DNA of 64,000 nt from Ifrita kowaldi (lineage: Eukaryota > Chordata > Aves > Passeriformes > Cinclosomatidae). Positions 1-13,800 of this stretch are shown here, piece after piece (positions within the stretch are counted from its first letter, which is position 1; each line of letters starts with the position of its first letter). Position numbers and translations under genes: made by a program. The notes under the pieces were generated by a model. It made no database searches, was not told the origin of the DNA, and was given only the letters and a program-made list of their open reading frames with translations. The stretch is taken from assembly GCA_013398055.1 (NCBI GenBank), contig VZRS01003978.1, forward strand, positions 107,296 through 171,295, given 5' to 3'.

Positions 1-3000
1 TCCTCTTCTGTGTTGTTTTAGGTAGTTTTAGTTGCTACACCTAGAGGTGAGCTTTTTGTAAGCCTCTCTTCTGGTTGCTCTCATTGTCGACTGAAGAAGA
101 GGTTCCCGTGCCGCTCTGTACCTGACAGAAGTCATTAAAATGTTGTCCGAAAGGCCCTGCAGTTATTGACCACGGTGGGATCGTGTGGGAAAACCATTCC
201 TGTAAGGAAAAATGCCCTGAACTGGAGCTCGGTTAAGGAAAGCAAACCCCTGGTGCTAACAGGGCTCTGGCCACGCTGTGATTGATGAGCTTTGCATCCC
301 AGAGATTGAAAGAAACTTCTCCTGTTGCTTTATTTCTCAAGTTCATCATCAGCTCGATTCTTTTTTGAGTCCTTCCTCGCTCTTGCTGAAGAGCCAAGCA
401 GTGTCAGTGTTCCCTTTCCAAGTTTGGTGCCATGTGCCAGAATTGCAAATGCTTCACTTGAAGATACTCGGTTGTCATTCGCTCTTTAGTCCTCGTTTCT
501 TTGGCAGGCTTTGTGATGGAGATGAAAACTTTAATCTTCATTTTCGTTGTCATTTTACAAAGCCTGTTTGTTTAGCATTGTTCGAAATAACAGAGGTTAC
601 AGAAAACACAGAGCTTAAAAGCTCCCTGATTCCTGTGTGGTTTTTTCATCTGTGTCCTAAGGAACTGCTGAATTCTGTTAGTCTTGCATTTTTTAAAACC
701 AGCTTTTCTGTCCAGTCTGTAGCCTTTTTATCTTCTGGGTGATTTTTACAGCAGATTTGCCTGTGCTGGGGGTTTCTTGTCAAGGTCTTTGATTTTTTGA
801 GTCAGCTCTGACTTCTGCAGTGAGCGTTTTTCTGGAATTGAATTGCTGAGTTGGTTGCTGGAAGTATTTACACAATCTTTGAGGAAGGGGAACCCTGTTA
901 AGATCACTTCTGGTGATGTCAGAGGAAATTAATTCCAGCCAAATACTCTTTGGAATAAGCACTTCCAGTTTGGAGCACCTCACCTGATTGTTGCATCCCT
1001 GAGCACACAGAGTGGAAATCCTGCTTGTTCACGACTCCAGATAGAAAGGTTTTCATATTTCAAGCTTGTTCTAAGCTGTTGCTTAAGCTCCAGTGGAAGA
1101 ATATTCAGTTTTTAGGTCCTGGAAGGGCTGTGCTGGTGCACCCTCAGGTCTGTGCTGCAGGAAGATGCTGTGGTGCTGCTGAGACTTGCTCAAAAAAGCT
1201 GTTTCTAAAGGACTCCTCATCAAAGTTTCCCCTGAATCTCCTGATTTGAATCCTTTACATTCAGAACCTGTTTGTTGTTGGGCTTTTCTAGCACTGGTAT
1301 TTTGAAATTGTGTTTTATATGGTTTTGACCTTTTAAATATTTGTTTGTTTTTTTTTTTTACACAACTCTGCCTAGCCAATAACCATCAAATTAAAAAAGA
1401 TGGGCTCTTATTGCCTTGAATGCAGCACTTAGGGATGGTGTGCAATCCATCCTTTTTATGGAAAGACTACAGATGAGAAGATAAAATTGCTGCCATAAAT
1501 TGTTAGAACAGAGGTGAGAATAAAATGAAAACAAACAAGAAGCAGGAGAATGAGGGGGGTGTGCAAACAAAATCTGAAATCAGAACTTGATTTAATGCAG
1601 CCGTGAAATTCTAAATAGCCAAAGAGAGGTGTGAAAGTTGGGAAAAACGGGGGGATTGATAAGGATTTGTAGGAATAGAGGGGCTGCCTGACCCTTTTTA
1701 GTGCCAGTCCACCCGGGGGGGGCTGGACCCGACCTTTGCTTGCCTTGTTTGGGTGTTTGGTGCCATTTGAGTGGAGGCCACGTGGCTCCCCTGCCACGCT
1801 CCTTGATCCTGCTGCCCAGAAATCCTGTGATCCCAGGGCAGCTCCGGCTAATGAGGCGTGGAAATGAGCAGAGATTTTCCTGGGGAGGAGGAGAGGAGAG
1901 AACAGAAATAATTGGAAGCGCAAAGTTGGAGATTTTTCCCTGGAGATTTGCTTCTAGGGAAATAGGGTGGGAATGAAATAAGGAAAAGCTTTGGAATAGG
2001 TGTGAAATAAGGAGAAGGTCTGGAATGGGTGAAGGTGCTGCTTGGAAAAACGGGGAACTTGTGAACCACCCCCAAACCCCTTAATTAATTCCCCCTAAGG
2101 ATTAATCACCTGCAGAGGAACTCTGCTCGCTGCTCCCCGGGTGAAAATAACTCTGGATGTCCCCGTGGATCCCAGATCTGCTTTCACCTGGCTGCTCTTA
2201 CAGGGAATTAGAATTTTTCTCTGGAAAAAATTATTAAAAATGACCCCTCAGCCCCTGATTTGATGGGTGGCACCAGTTCGGGTGTGCTCAGGTACCTGCA
2301 GTGAGTAACTCCAGCTACACTGCACAGTCTGGAGTTTTTCCAGGCTGCAGGAAGTTGTGTTTGTTAATTTTAATGCATTTTACCTATTTTAAGAATGTAC
2401 TGGGTTAACAAATCTGAATTTCTGTAACCTGCAGGGACAAAGCTCTGTTTGAATGTGAACTTGTAGGGGGAGGTTGTGTTGTGGTTTGGGGTTTTTTGTT
2501 TGGGTGTTTGCTTTTTGCCTTTGTTTTTCCTTTCAAGAATTAAATGAATAAAATAAAAACAATGAAAACTGAAAGTTGGAGTGGCTGAGGAGTAGAAGAA
2601 CTTTCATCTTCTCTTGACAAGCATTTCATCCTCACTCCTTGGCAGTATCAATTCCCAGATGTCAGGGGAGGATTGAGCAAACTCCAGTTCTGTGGGCCTT
2701 CAGTGAAAGAGGAAAGGAAATATGTGCAATTCCTTGTGTTTTTAAACGAGAAGAAACCATGAAAGCTGCAAAGATCTCTCGGAATGCAACTCCTTCAGCA
2801 GCAAAAACTGGTGACAGGGGAAGATCAGGGAAGGCAGAGGATTCCCTTTTGGTTTTCCTTGTCAGACCAAGGATGTGCTAACATTATATATTGAAATTGG
2901 GGATTTTTTTTGTTGCTGTTTGTTTCTAGCTGTTGCTAGTAGTTGTTGGCAAGCTGCGTGTTTAGGAACAAAACACACTTTTCAGATAGGAAACTGCTCC

Positions 3001-4745
3001 GTGGCTTGGAGGAGCTTCTCCACCTCTAAGAATTACATCCCTTTTCCTGTCATCAAGACACAGCTGAGATCATGGACAAAAAGGAGCTGCTGCTGCTGAA
3101 TTCCCTGTTCCTTCTCACAGCCTCGTGAAGACTTTGCTGGATTTTAAGTATTTTCAAGTGGTTCTTCTCTAAAATCTTCCCTGGTCCTGGCAAGAGGAAG
3201 ATGCAGAATGAACTGAGGTATTTAATCTGCATTTGAGTGGAGGAGCAGAGGTGGCAGCTGCTGCTGTGCTGCTTCTCCTATAGAACACACATTTTGTGGA
3301 CATTTTTAATGCACACTTTCAGTTGTACAAGGCTTGCAAAGAGCAAGGGTTTTTATTTTTTTCCCTTCAAGTAGGTTTTTATTTTCCGTGCTCAACAGCA
3401 ACTTTTTCCTAGCCCCGAATAACTCCACATCATGAGAAAAAACACGGTTTGATGTAACGGGGTGAGGTTTTTAAGCTAAAAAACGATTTAAACTGGAAAT
3501 CCAGCTCGTTGTCCATTAGTTTGTAGCTCAGGACACTCTTAATTAGTGGTGGAGCTGTGCTCAGAACTGTTTCAGGCCCCTGTGGTTACATGATGTGAAC
3601 GTGTTGGTGATCCACGGAACGGTGCAGCTCAGGGAATCTTGTTTGGGGTTTTTCAGCAGCTCGGGGCAGAATCTCCTTTTCCTGGGGCTGGGGGAAAGAG
3701 GAGGCACTTCTAAAGAGGGAAAAGCAGAGGGAAATGAAGTCGATGAATAGTTAATTGTGAATTCAGGTGGGCCCATAATCAGTGTTGGTGCAGATAATGA
3801 GGTTCACCTCCCGTGGATTCCTGTCTCCTGTGCAGCAGCTGTCTCCCATGTTCAGTAGGTTGTGAAATGCTGTTATAATTGGAAGCATTTGTGGGGCTTA
3901 CATTGTTTGCTCCTGCTTCAGCATTAATAATGTGATATTCAGGGTGAATAAACACCAGTTATACATTCAGCACTCCTTAGCATTCTCACCCTTTGCACGT
4001 GCACTGGCTGCATTTTCACTTTCTTCTTGGTTTAAATTTTAAATGTCTTCTGGTGGAGCTTCGTAGTCCCCTAAGCATCTATAGTTACCTTCCCTTTGCA
4101 TTTATTGGCTAAAAACAAGGTCAGCAGGCCCAAGATGTGCTTTGTGAGCTAACAGAGATGTGTTTCCAAGGTTTGACTGATAAATTTATCTGCAGAGCCT
4201 TTCTCTGAAGGGATGAACTGCAGATACCCTTTTATAACAGCACATTAATTCATTAATTAATTAAACATGTCACGGCTGAAACTACGTGGATCCTCTAGGT
4301 TTGGATTATTTGTGTGGAGCCAACAGTTTTTCTCTTAAAATACCATTTTGTGGGACTCAGATTTGCCACCTTGGTTCCAGAAATGGGCACCATTGAGCTT
4401 TTTAAGAAGATTTTGGTCCTCAGTTGTTGATGTAAGAGCATCTGGAGCATTGGCCTCCCTCCTGTGCTCTGTGCCTTCCATTCCATGGGAAACCTGCTTT
4501 TTTTCATAGAAAACCTGCTTTTTCTCCCATGCTGATGTGGGTGAGAGCCCTGCAGCCCCTCAGAGGGACCCCTGACACATTTAATGCTCTCCTGCTGTTA
4601 TTTTTCAGTCTGGGATTTGTATTTCAGAGCTCCCCAGAAAGCCTCCAGCTACCTGGGGCTGCATTATTCCCTTTGTAATGAGGGTAAAGTCATGAGGAGC
4701 ACGTTGGGGGAGTTTTTAAACCTCACTTTTGCTGTTTGTGTGCAG
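1..4745 (+). other. SIK2: SIK2 intron 1 (3' part)
   Basis: No coding segment is recognisable here. The sequence is AT-rich with short homopolymers (poly-T near 1348, TTAATTAA-type tracts near 4248-4265). It ends in a pyrimidine-rich stretch and the acceptor AG at 4744-4745. Any alternative first exon here would need transcript evidence. Confidence 0.75.
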
Positions 4746-4862
4746 GTGGCAATAAAAATCATTGACAAATCTCAGCTGGATGCTGTGAATCTGGAGAAGA
4801 TCTACAGGGAGGTGCAGATAATGAAGATGCTCGACCACCCACACATCATAAAGCTCTACCAG
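4746..4862 (+). CDS. SIK2: SIK2 exon 2
   Basis: It encodes 39 residues from VAIKIIDKSQ to HPHIIKLYQ. This is the beta-3 strand with the ATP-anchoring lysine (Lys49 in human numbering) and helix C. The exon begins and ends between codons (phase 0). The acceptor is ..GTGTGCAG and the donor CAG/GTAGGC. Confidence 0.97.
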
Positions 4863-7800
4863 GTAGGCTTAAAGGGGGATTTTCCCTATTTTTCCTCCTT
4901 TTCTCCCCTTCTCTTAGCTCTGCTAAATAAAGATGAAGATCCCAGTTGGGACCAGTTCAGCTTTAATTTCATTTTATGCAAAAGAAGCTGGCACTTGGTG
5001 TTTAAAATATTGATCTGCAAAGCAGAGATGGAGCTTAAGGAGTTAAATTTTCAACTGCCTTGATAATATCTCCCCCAGTTCCTTTCTGAATGAATGAAAA
5101 CACACAAATGTGGCAGAGGAGAGGCTGACAATATTTAAACTGAGTCTGAAGATCATTGAGGTCTCTCAAAGGGAGGGTGGTGGTTATGCAGTGCTCACTC
5201 CTGCAGTGACTGGTTAAAAATGCGTTTCACAGATGAGTTTATTTTTAAAATAGCCTTCAGATTGTCTCCCCAGTTTGCTGTGACTTGTGAGCAGTCTGCT
5301 GGTGCTTTCAGGCCTGTTAATAAATAAAATGCAAAATCAAATTCACAAAGGCCTTGCCCACGGACAGGTTCAGCTTGTGCTGAACTCTTTCTCTGAGGTT
5401 ACTGAAATAAACCCAAAATACATTGAAATTGTTGTATTGAAGTCTGAAATGGCTTCTTGGAGTGGAGGATTTTTCACTCTCAGTGAAGCTCTTGGTAATT
5501 CTGTTTGCACACATTGGAAGATTGTGACAGCTCCACGTGCAAGGCAGAGCTTTGACAGCTTTAGGAGAGAACCATAAAAATAAGGATCCTTTTGGGTGTT
5601 TGTTGGCTTCTTTTGCTCTTCCCACAAGCCCTCATGTGTGATTTATCATCAACAGGTGATGGAGACCAAAAGCATGCTGTACCTTGTGACAGAATTTGCC
5701 AAAAATGGGGAGATTTTCGGTAAGCAGGAGAATATTTCCATGTTCAACCTTTTAATGCAGCCCTGGTCTCTGTGTAAATAAAGATCTTTTGGGTCTGTTA
5801 CTAGAGATTTAGTATTTCTGTGCAGTTTTTTTCTAGATTCACCGTTGGTTTCTGATTTATTACAATGATTTCTCAGAGTGGCTTTTGTAATTAAGGACAG
5901 GATATTCAGCTGATATAGAAAACAGTCTTAGACATTTTCTAGATTATTCCAGCATAAACACCTTGCTAGACAAAGCTAATCAGGATCTGAGGGGTTTTTT
6001 TAATTATAAAGATTCTTGCTAATATTTAATGTAGATTTCCTTAGCTGGAATTCCAAGCACTGATGGCTGCAGCTGTTCCTGGGCATTGATAAGATTGGAA
6101 ATACAAGATGTCATCTGATAAAGGGATTATTTGTTCCTTACTGAGCTTCAACTGGATGAGGATGTCCTGAGTGCCTTGTGCTGATCCCAGCTCCCAGAAG
6201 GGTTGGGAGGAGTTTGTAGGGAATGACCAGTCCAGCTCTGCTCAGGACCATGGATGGAGACTCCAGGCTGCAGCCAACCCTTGGCCACCTGCAGAGTTAA
6301 AACCCCTTTATTTTAAATTTGATTTCCTCTGATTCAGTTGGTTTCCACTGCCTTTTGTCCTTCTGCTGGGTGCTTCAGCTGGGAAGAGCCTGGCTCTGTC
6401 TTGGGACAAAAATCCTGCTGCTTTGGGCTGTGAATCTAAAATCACTTCTGGTTTCTATTTTATTAAAGTAATATGAAATAAACCCCAAACCCTACTGCAG
6501 AAAGGTGTAGCCAGAGGGTGACACAAGGCCGAGATAAATTTACAAAACTTTGAGTTTCCTAGCAGAGGTGGCTTTGCTCTTTCAGCCTTTGCAGGATGCA
6601 CAGGGAGCTCTGCTCGGGGTGTCTGCAGTGAAATCCAGCTGGGGCTCTTTGCTCCAGAGGTCTGGCCACATATTCCAGCAGATCCTGAATGTCCTCAGCG
6701 AGTTCCAGCTGCCTTGGAGAGTGGTTCCTGTGCCCAGGGGCTGGCACAGTGCCCCCATCCCAATGCCAGCCTTCCCTGTTTGCACTCTGGTTAATGCTCA
6801 ATCCCCTGCTGCTGCGTCCTGCTGCTCCAGGAGGGACAGGGGTGATCCCAGAATAAATGACCTGTTCTGGGCACTCTGAAGGGCTGGGGTGGTTTGGAAT
6901 CTTTCAATAAATCCTGAACAGGCCAGAGCCATAAAAGCAAATGACAGCTTGGCTTCATTAACTTGTTTGCTGCATTGCTAACAACTGATGGATTAACAGC
7001 TTAGAGAGCTGGCTGCTGCTCAGGGGTAATTTAGTTTGTGCCTTTGATATCTGACTTCACCTTGATATCATATGATTTGTCAGTCACTCTGTGACTGAAT
7101 GATATTTAGCTTGCAAATATTATGATCTCCCCTTACTGCCAGGCTTTTGTTTGTTCTTGTGCTTTGCCAAGTGAAACCAGCTGAGAGTGTGTGAGGTGGG
7201 GTGGGAGCTCTGAGGAGTTTCCAGAGCTGCAGGTCCCAGAGATCAGCTTCGACCACAGAGAAAAGTTTAAATGAAAATATTGCCAAGGTTATAAGGCCCC
7301 CTAAATGATATTTTAATTAAAAATCCCCCTAAAACACAGCTTACCAAAGGCAGGTTTGGAGTTGTGTTGGGCAAGATGCTGCTGCTGGGGAATCACTGAT
7401 GTTACACAGCTGGTCTAGAAGATAAGATTAATCACTGGCTGTAAAATCCATATGCATTTGCTGCTCCTTGGCCACTAACTGCATTCTTCGTGGGATGTTG
7501 AAGGCAGTTCTGAGCCCATCCTAAAAGCTGATTCTCTGATTTTGTGCTCCTAAGAGAAGGACTAGAATTGGCTGTAGAAGCTGTTCCTGTCAAGACTCAC
7601 ACAGCTGCTGCTCCCCTTGTTTTTCTTCCTGAGGATAAGTGAAGTTTTTGGTTTCAGGGCTAACATTCGTTTTTACAATGTAATCAAATAGGAAAACAAA
7701 ATGTTCTCTCTGCCTGTGACGCAGTGAGGACGAGAGAGAGGTCAGGATGGGCACCTTTGGGGTACTTGTTTTATTTCCAGAAAGTAAAAAAAAATACTTT

Positions 7801-10800
7801 TATCCACCACAGCCTCTGCTGAGGCTTCAGAGGGAGAAGTGTGCTGTGAAACTTAGAGGAATTAAAGCTGGAAGTATCCATGATGGTGAAGCAAATTATT
7901 CCAAGCATTGCCCATGAGCTGTGTTGTGAGAATATTGACCAGGTAGCTATAAAAGAAGGAGCAGAGAAAATTTCCTCTTTTTTTCCATTTTTTCGGAGGG
8001 TTGAGTTGGAGAACAACAAGTTGGAAACTGGTTTGAGTTCCTTTGTGCTGGTTTTCTGAGGGAAATCGCTGAGTTTTATGATTGTTGCCTGCTGCCCAGC
8101 CCATTTAAACCTCATTTGCTTGATTTCTGCTGATTTTATTTCCCAGATTACCACGAGTTCTGTTGTGAAAATACTGTGACAATATTGACCAGGTAGCTAT
8201 AAAAGAAGGAGCAGAGAAAATTTCCTCTTTTTTTCCATTTTTTCGGAGGGTTGAGTTGGAGAACAACAAGCTGGAAACCGGTTTGATTTCCTTCGTGCTA
8301 ATTTTTTGGGGGAAATCCCAGAGTTTCAGGGTTGTTGTTTGCTGTCCAGCCTGATTTAGACCAGATTTGGTTGATTTCTGCTGATTTTCTCCCCCAGATT
8401 ACCTGGCCAGCCACGGCCGCCTGAGCGAGCCCGAGGCGCGGCGCAAGTTCTGGCAGATCCTGTCGGCGGTGGAATATTGCCACGGCAGGAAAATCGTGCA
8501 CAGGGACCTCAAAGCTGAGAATCTCCTGCTTGACAACAACATGAACATCAAAATAGCAGGTACTCCATGCAGGAACACCTTATTTTTATCTGATTTTTTT
8601 TTTTTTATATAAAACTCCCTCCAGTAATTCATTTGTGCTGCCCGAGATTCCTTCGTGGTTTTCCATGTGAATGTTTTTCCATGGTGGATATCAAAGTCCG
8701 TGCAGCTGAAATATTTCCAGTATTAACTTCCAGAAAAAAAAAAAAAATTGTAGAGTTATAGACATTTTTTGTGGGTGTCATGTTATGTCTTTAATGCTGC
8801 CAGATGTTCAGGTTAAAACAGAGTTAATCAAATAACTTCTTCCAACATGAAAAAAAAAACAAACCTCAAAATGGAAGCTTATTGATTTTTTTTTGTTCCT
8901 TTTTGCATGCATGATTTCACTTTAATTATAAATTTAGACACAGCAGATGTTGCTAGCAATAGAAATCATTTTCATTACAATTCCACGGATCCTTCCATGC
9001 TGACTTTAGCCCAGAGAGGCTGGAAATGGGAAAAATAGAGAATATCTTGATTTGGGAGACTGTTGAACTTCAGTAATAGGGGAATGTGAAGGGGAGTGCT
9101 GGAAGGAGAAGGAATTTACCTTCCTCAGGCTGAGAAAGGCAAAGTGATAAAACATTTCTGATCATTGCTGGATTATTTTAGCCTTTCATTTCCCTCCTGG
9201 CGTTTCTGGAATGGGGAAAGGGTTTTGGTGCCTTGTGGAGCTTTCAGCAGGTGGGTTCATCAGCACCGCCGTCCGTGGGGTGCTTTTCCTGTTCTCATTT
9301 CTGATTTCATTCTTGGATTCACCTCCAGCACCTCCTGGCAATCACAGCACCTGGAGAATTATAGTTGACAGATAATTTATTCACCAGGCCAGTTTCTGGC
9401 TTTGGTAAATACTGAATAAATCCTAAATGCAGTCTGAGGACTGCCAGCCACCCCTTGCTCTGAGGAATTGAGCTGAAAGAAGGGAATTTCTGTGCCACTG
9501 TTCATCTGTGCTTTCTCTCCTGCCTTCTCCTCCTTTCCACCTGCACATTTTTGCCCTCTGATCCCTCTGCACATCAGTGTGCAGCTCTGCAGCTTGTGCT
9601 GTTCAGCCTGGCAGGGTTTTCCAGAGCTCCTCAGGGGTCTCAGCTCCTGCATCCAGAGGTTTTCCTGCCCGGGATGTCCTGAGCACTGCAGGGAATCAGT
9701 GGCAGAGGCTCACAGATCCTTCCCTCAGAGGCATCTCAGGAGAGCCATTAATAAACGTGCAGATGGAGCCATGAGCTGCTCTGTCACCCGGAGTTTCAGT
9801 GCTGGAGCTCTCCAGGGACTCCCGTGAAATCGTGGATAATGGGAGTGAGGAGATTCCATCGGCTGCTGCCGCCTCTGCCCTGCCTCGGCTGCTCTCCTGC
9901 TCCACTTCTCCACTGCAGAAAGTTAATTACAGGTGGGCTGGATGCTAATGAGCCCATTAGCTGGTTCTTCCGTGGATCTCTGTCAGGCTTTATCAGGTCG
10001 ATAGCAGCTCCCCGTGTCCAGCCTGGCTGATAAAGGAGCTGGAGGAAAGTTCAGGCTGCTGGAAACTTTGTAGTGATTTGTGCTGAGTCAGTTGTTGGAT
10101 TTTTCTCTGTAAAGGAGACGGATGACGAATTCCACAGTGTTTATCTGGGATTTTTGGAGTTATCTGGTGCTGTGCAGATCCCTGGGAACAGCCTCTTCCA
10201 GTCGTTCATCTTCGTCATGGCTCACTTATCAGGCTGGGGAAGGACAGAGGGCAGCCAGGATCCCAGCTCTGATAGCTGGGATTTTCCTCTGATTTCAGTT
10301 AATGTAGGAATTGAAAAAAGCAGCACAATAGCAGATGAATTATTTTGATAAAGCTCTTCTTAACTTCCAGTGGGCCCCTTGAGTCATTCTGCTGCTTCCA
10401 AGGTTTTATTGAAGCTTTTACTCTTCGAGAGTACAACAGTTTTTAGTCAAATACTGAAACGTGCACGAAGTTACCTCTGTGTTTCAGCCACCAGGAGAAT
10501 AAACTAACATTCAAAAATGTTCCTAAACCTGTGAGTTCATGGGATTGCCACCTTTGGTGCTTGAGGCTGGACTGAAATCCAGTAGTTTTGTGTTTATTTT
10601 GCTCTAAAAGGAAGGGGACAGGTAGGATTCAAAGGATCTTTTTCGCTCTCAGTGACTGGACAAGAAACAGAGGATGAGTAAAGAACTTGAGGTGAGAGCT
10701 TTGATAGGTTTTATTTTTGAGAAGGTGTGAGGTGGCTGGGAGCAAAGCCCTCCAGTTTTAGTCTGAGTAGCAAAACTGAAGGTGTTAATGAGATAAAATG

Positions 10801-13800
10801 TCCATCGAGAAGGGGGAAGGTGAGGAATGAGGTTCGACATGGAATTTGTGCTCAGCACGGCAAACCTTCCTGCTTCTTCCCAAAGTTAAGCAGCTGGATT
10901 GGTCGTGTCCCCTTTAGATTTGCTGCTTTTTGAGGGCACCATTTGAGGGCATTTCAGCTCTCACCGAGCACAAGCTTTGCTGGCTGCCCATGCAGCGAGA
11001 AATCGGCGCAGTGAACCCCAAACCCAGCTGGGAATCGGGGTCCAGCTCCTCTCTCTGAACTTCCAGCCCCGGTCTGGAAATCCTGGCAATGCTGCTGTGT
11101 CTGCAGCAGCCCAGGTAGGCTGAGACTGTTATTTTGAAGGAGCTGGAGTGCTGCTGTGGACAGGGAAATATGCATTGACGTCAGGAGTGGCTGCTCAGCA
11201 TTCAGCCCCTGAAGTGGGTCAGGTTCGCTGCTGCCACGCTCGTACCTTGCCTTTCTCAGCACCTCTCTCCCCATTATCTCCCAGGCTCACATTTCTGCTC
11301 CAACAAAAGCTCCCTGTGGCTCTCCGCAAGCCAGGCAAGATTGAGTCGTGCTCGTGGTTTTAGGAGGATGGATTAATTACAGCTCTGGAGCTCCTCCTTG
11401 AAGGGTTCTGGGGGTACCAGTGAGAGGCTCTGCCGTCCTGCTGGATGCTCAGCTGAAGTTGCAGCGGCTCTGGCAGGGAGCTCCCATTTCTCAGGTTGCA
11501 AACGGGGCTGAAATCTCAGTCTGTTTCCATTTCTACCGGGAAAATAGATTCCATTGCCGTGATGTGCACGCAAAAAAATTCTACCTTCGAAATTCAAGAT
11601 TATTCTAAAGGGGGTAATGAGATTGAGAAACCAAATACCACAACTGTGGAGAGCCAATATTTGCAGATTGCACAAACACCGAGTTGATTCAACTGAACAC
11701 AATGCTGCAAATGATGGCGCTTTTTTTGTTTCTTTTTTTTTTTAAACGTGCAGATTCAGGCAAATGTTAAGAAGATCACTCCATTATATAATCTCAGTCC
11801 TCTGGTAATGAGCCCAATTTCAATCCTTTTAGAATTCTGTGGCTGGCATATGTTTGTTGGGTTTTTTTTCCTTTAGAGGGCTGGCACATTTTTCCCTCAA
11901 ACATCAGTGATGTTTCCTCTGGAATGAGACGTTTTTGGGTTAAAAATGACCACTTTGGATCCAGAACGGCTGTGGCACATCAGCAATGGCAAAGTAGGAG
12001 CAAGGTGGAAGGGGGGAGAGAGAGAATGAGAGGCTCATGATTGTTCCGTGCTTAACTGAATCCTGGCCCCTCCAAAAAGTGGGACAACTCAGCTGACAGA
12101 GCAGTAATTAAAAATTGAGGAAGCCCCATGGACCGAGCATCCAGGATCGTGTCTGAATCCTGAATTTTTTCTTGGAAAGGGTTTTCATGGATGCTATCCA
12201 TGCTGTGTTTAAAAATTGTTTAACAGTCATTCGTGTGGGGAGCATAATGGAAACAAAAAGGGGTGGCCACAAGAAGTTGTGTACCCCAACAAGTAATGCT
12301 GATCTCCCCACCCAGAGAATGATTTTGTCCAAAACAGAACCGAATTGGATTTTTAAAGGTAAGAGCCAGTTACTGACATAGGGAACACTGGTTTTAATTC
12401 CTGTATTACGTGAAAAAGCCCAGTGCCAGTCAGGAGGTATCTGGCAGTGTTTTGTGTTGTCAGTGCATGCTGAAATCCAGAGCTGAAGGGTTCTCGTGTT
12501 TCATTGGTCATAAAAAAGGAAGAAATTGAAGTTTTAGAAGTGCAGGTCTAAGGCAGAACGGGGAAGTCATTTTCCAGGTGTATAATGCTCCTACCCCAGG
12601 CACAGGGACTGGTGAGGAATTCCCACTTGCTGTGTCTGTGCCTCCTCGGCTGCTCCTTCTGGTAGCAATTCACAGCCCTTTCATTCATGAATTTCCCTAA
12701 TAAAGCTCAATCGTCTGTGCTGTCACAAGACCATCAGATGCCAGCCAAGAGCTGCTCTTCCACCCAGTTAAGCACTGCAAGTTGTGCAGTTCTCTTGCTC
12801 AGAGAGGGAGCATCAGCTCCAGGATGTCCTTGCTCTTGAGGTCCTTTTGGTGACCATAAATAAAAGCATTATGTGTTGTGAGATGAATCCTGTGAAGGTA
12901 ATGATAACATAAACCTGCTGCTGAGATTTCTTCATGTTTCTTTTTGAAGAAATCACCAAAGAGGTAACTTCGAATCCCAGTCTGGATGGGCAGAGAATTT
13001 CCCTTTTTTAGGATTTGGAAATCCTTGTGTTCCTAAGCAGGTCACGCTTTCTTTAGCTGTGCTTACAAATAAATGTTCTTGTACTTGTGAATCTGATAGG
13101 AAGATTTATGAGGGTGGCACCCGAGTAAGAGCTGCAGTTCAGAGATAAAAACCTGATGTTTATCTGCGGCACTACGAGGATGTTAAAAACCTGACAAATC
13201 CGAGATAAGAGAGGGGAGAAATCAGATTTAACGACACCTACACGGAGTGGCAAAATGCTTCTGGAGAGGAGGGATCGCTCCGTGTCTCCCGGAGCATTGT
13301 CACGGTTGCCAAGCCAATTCTGTGTGAAGAAAAGTCTTCTCGAAGAGAATAATAATTTGAAAAAAAAAAAAAAATCACAATAGCAGTCTGGCTGTGATAG
13401 GGAAAAAAGGGAAAAAGGTGACACAGAGCGATGGGGGGATTACAGAGTGATGGGGAGATTACAGAGTGATGGGGAGATTACAGAGCGATGGGGCGATTTG
13501 GGGTAGATTTTGTTGTCCCCCCAGTGTTATTAACCAGCTGAAGCTGTTTCAGAAGGGCAGGAGGGTGAGGGAGGAAGGGCAGCAGGGATGTTCCATCCCG
13601 TGGTTCCTGGGTAAGTTTGGAATCTGAGCCAGCCTTGGCCTTGGCAGCGCTGGGGCTCGGTGACGTCCCCGGGGCCGTGGCGTAACCACCGTGCCCGTCA
13701 GGGCTCTGCTGTGACGCTCTGGGGGCACCTGATCTTCACCCGGAGCCCTGGCACCCAGCCTGGCTGCTCACAGCCAGCGGGGTCCCTTTGATGGTGGCCA

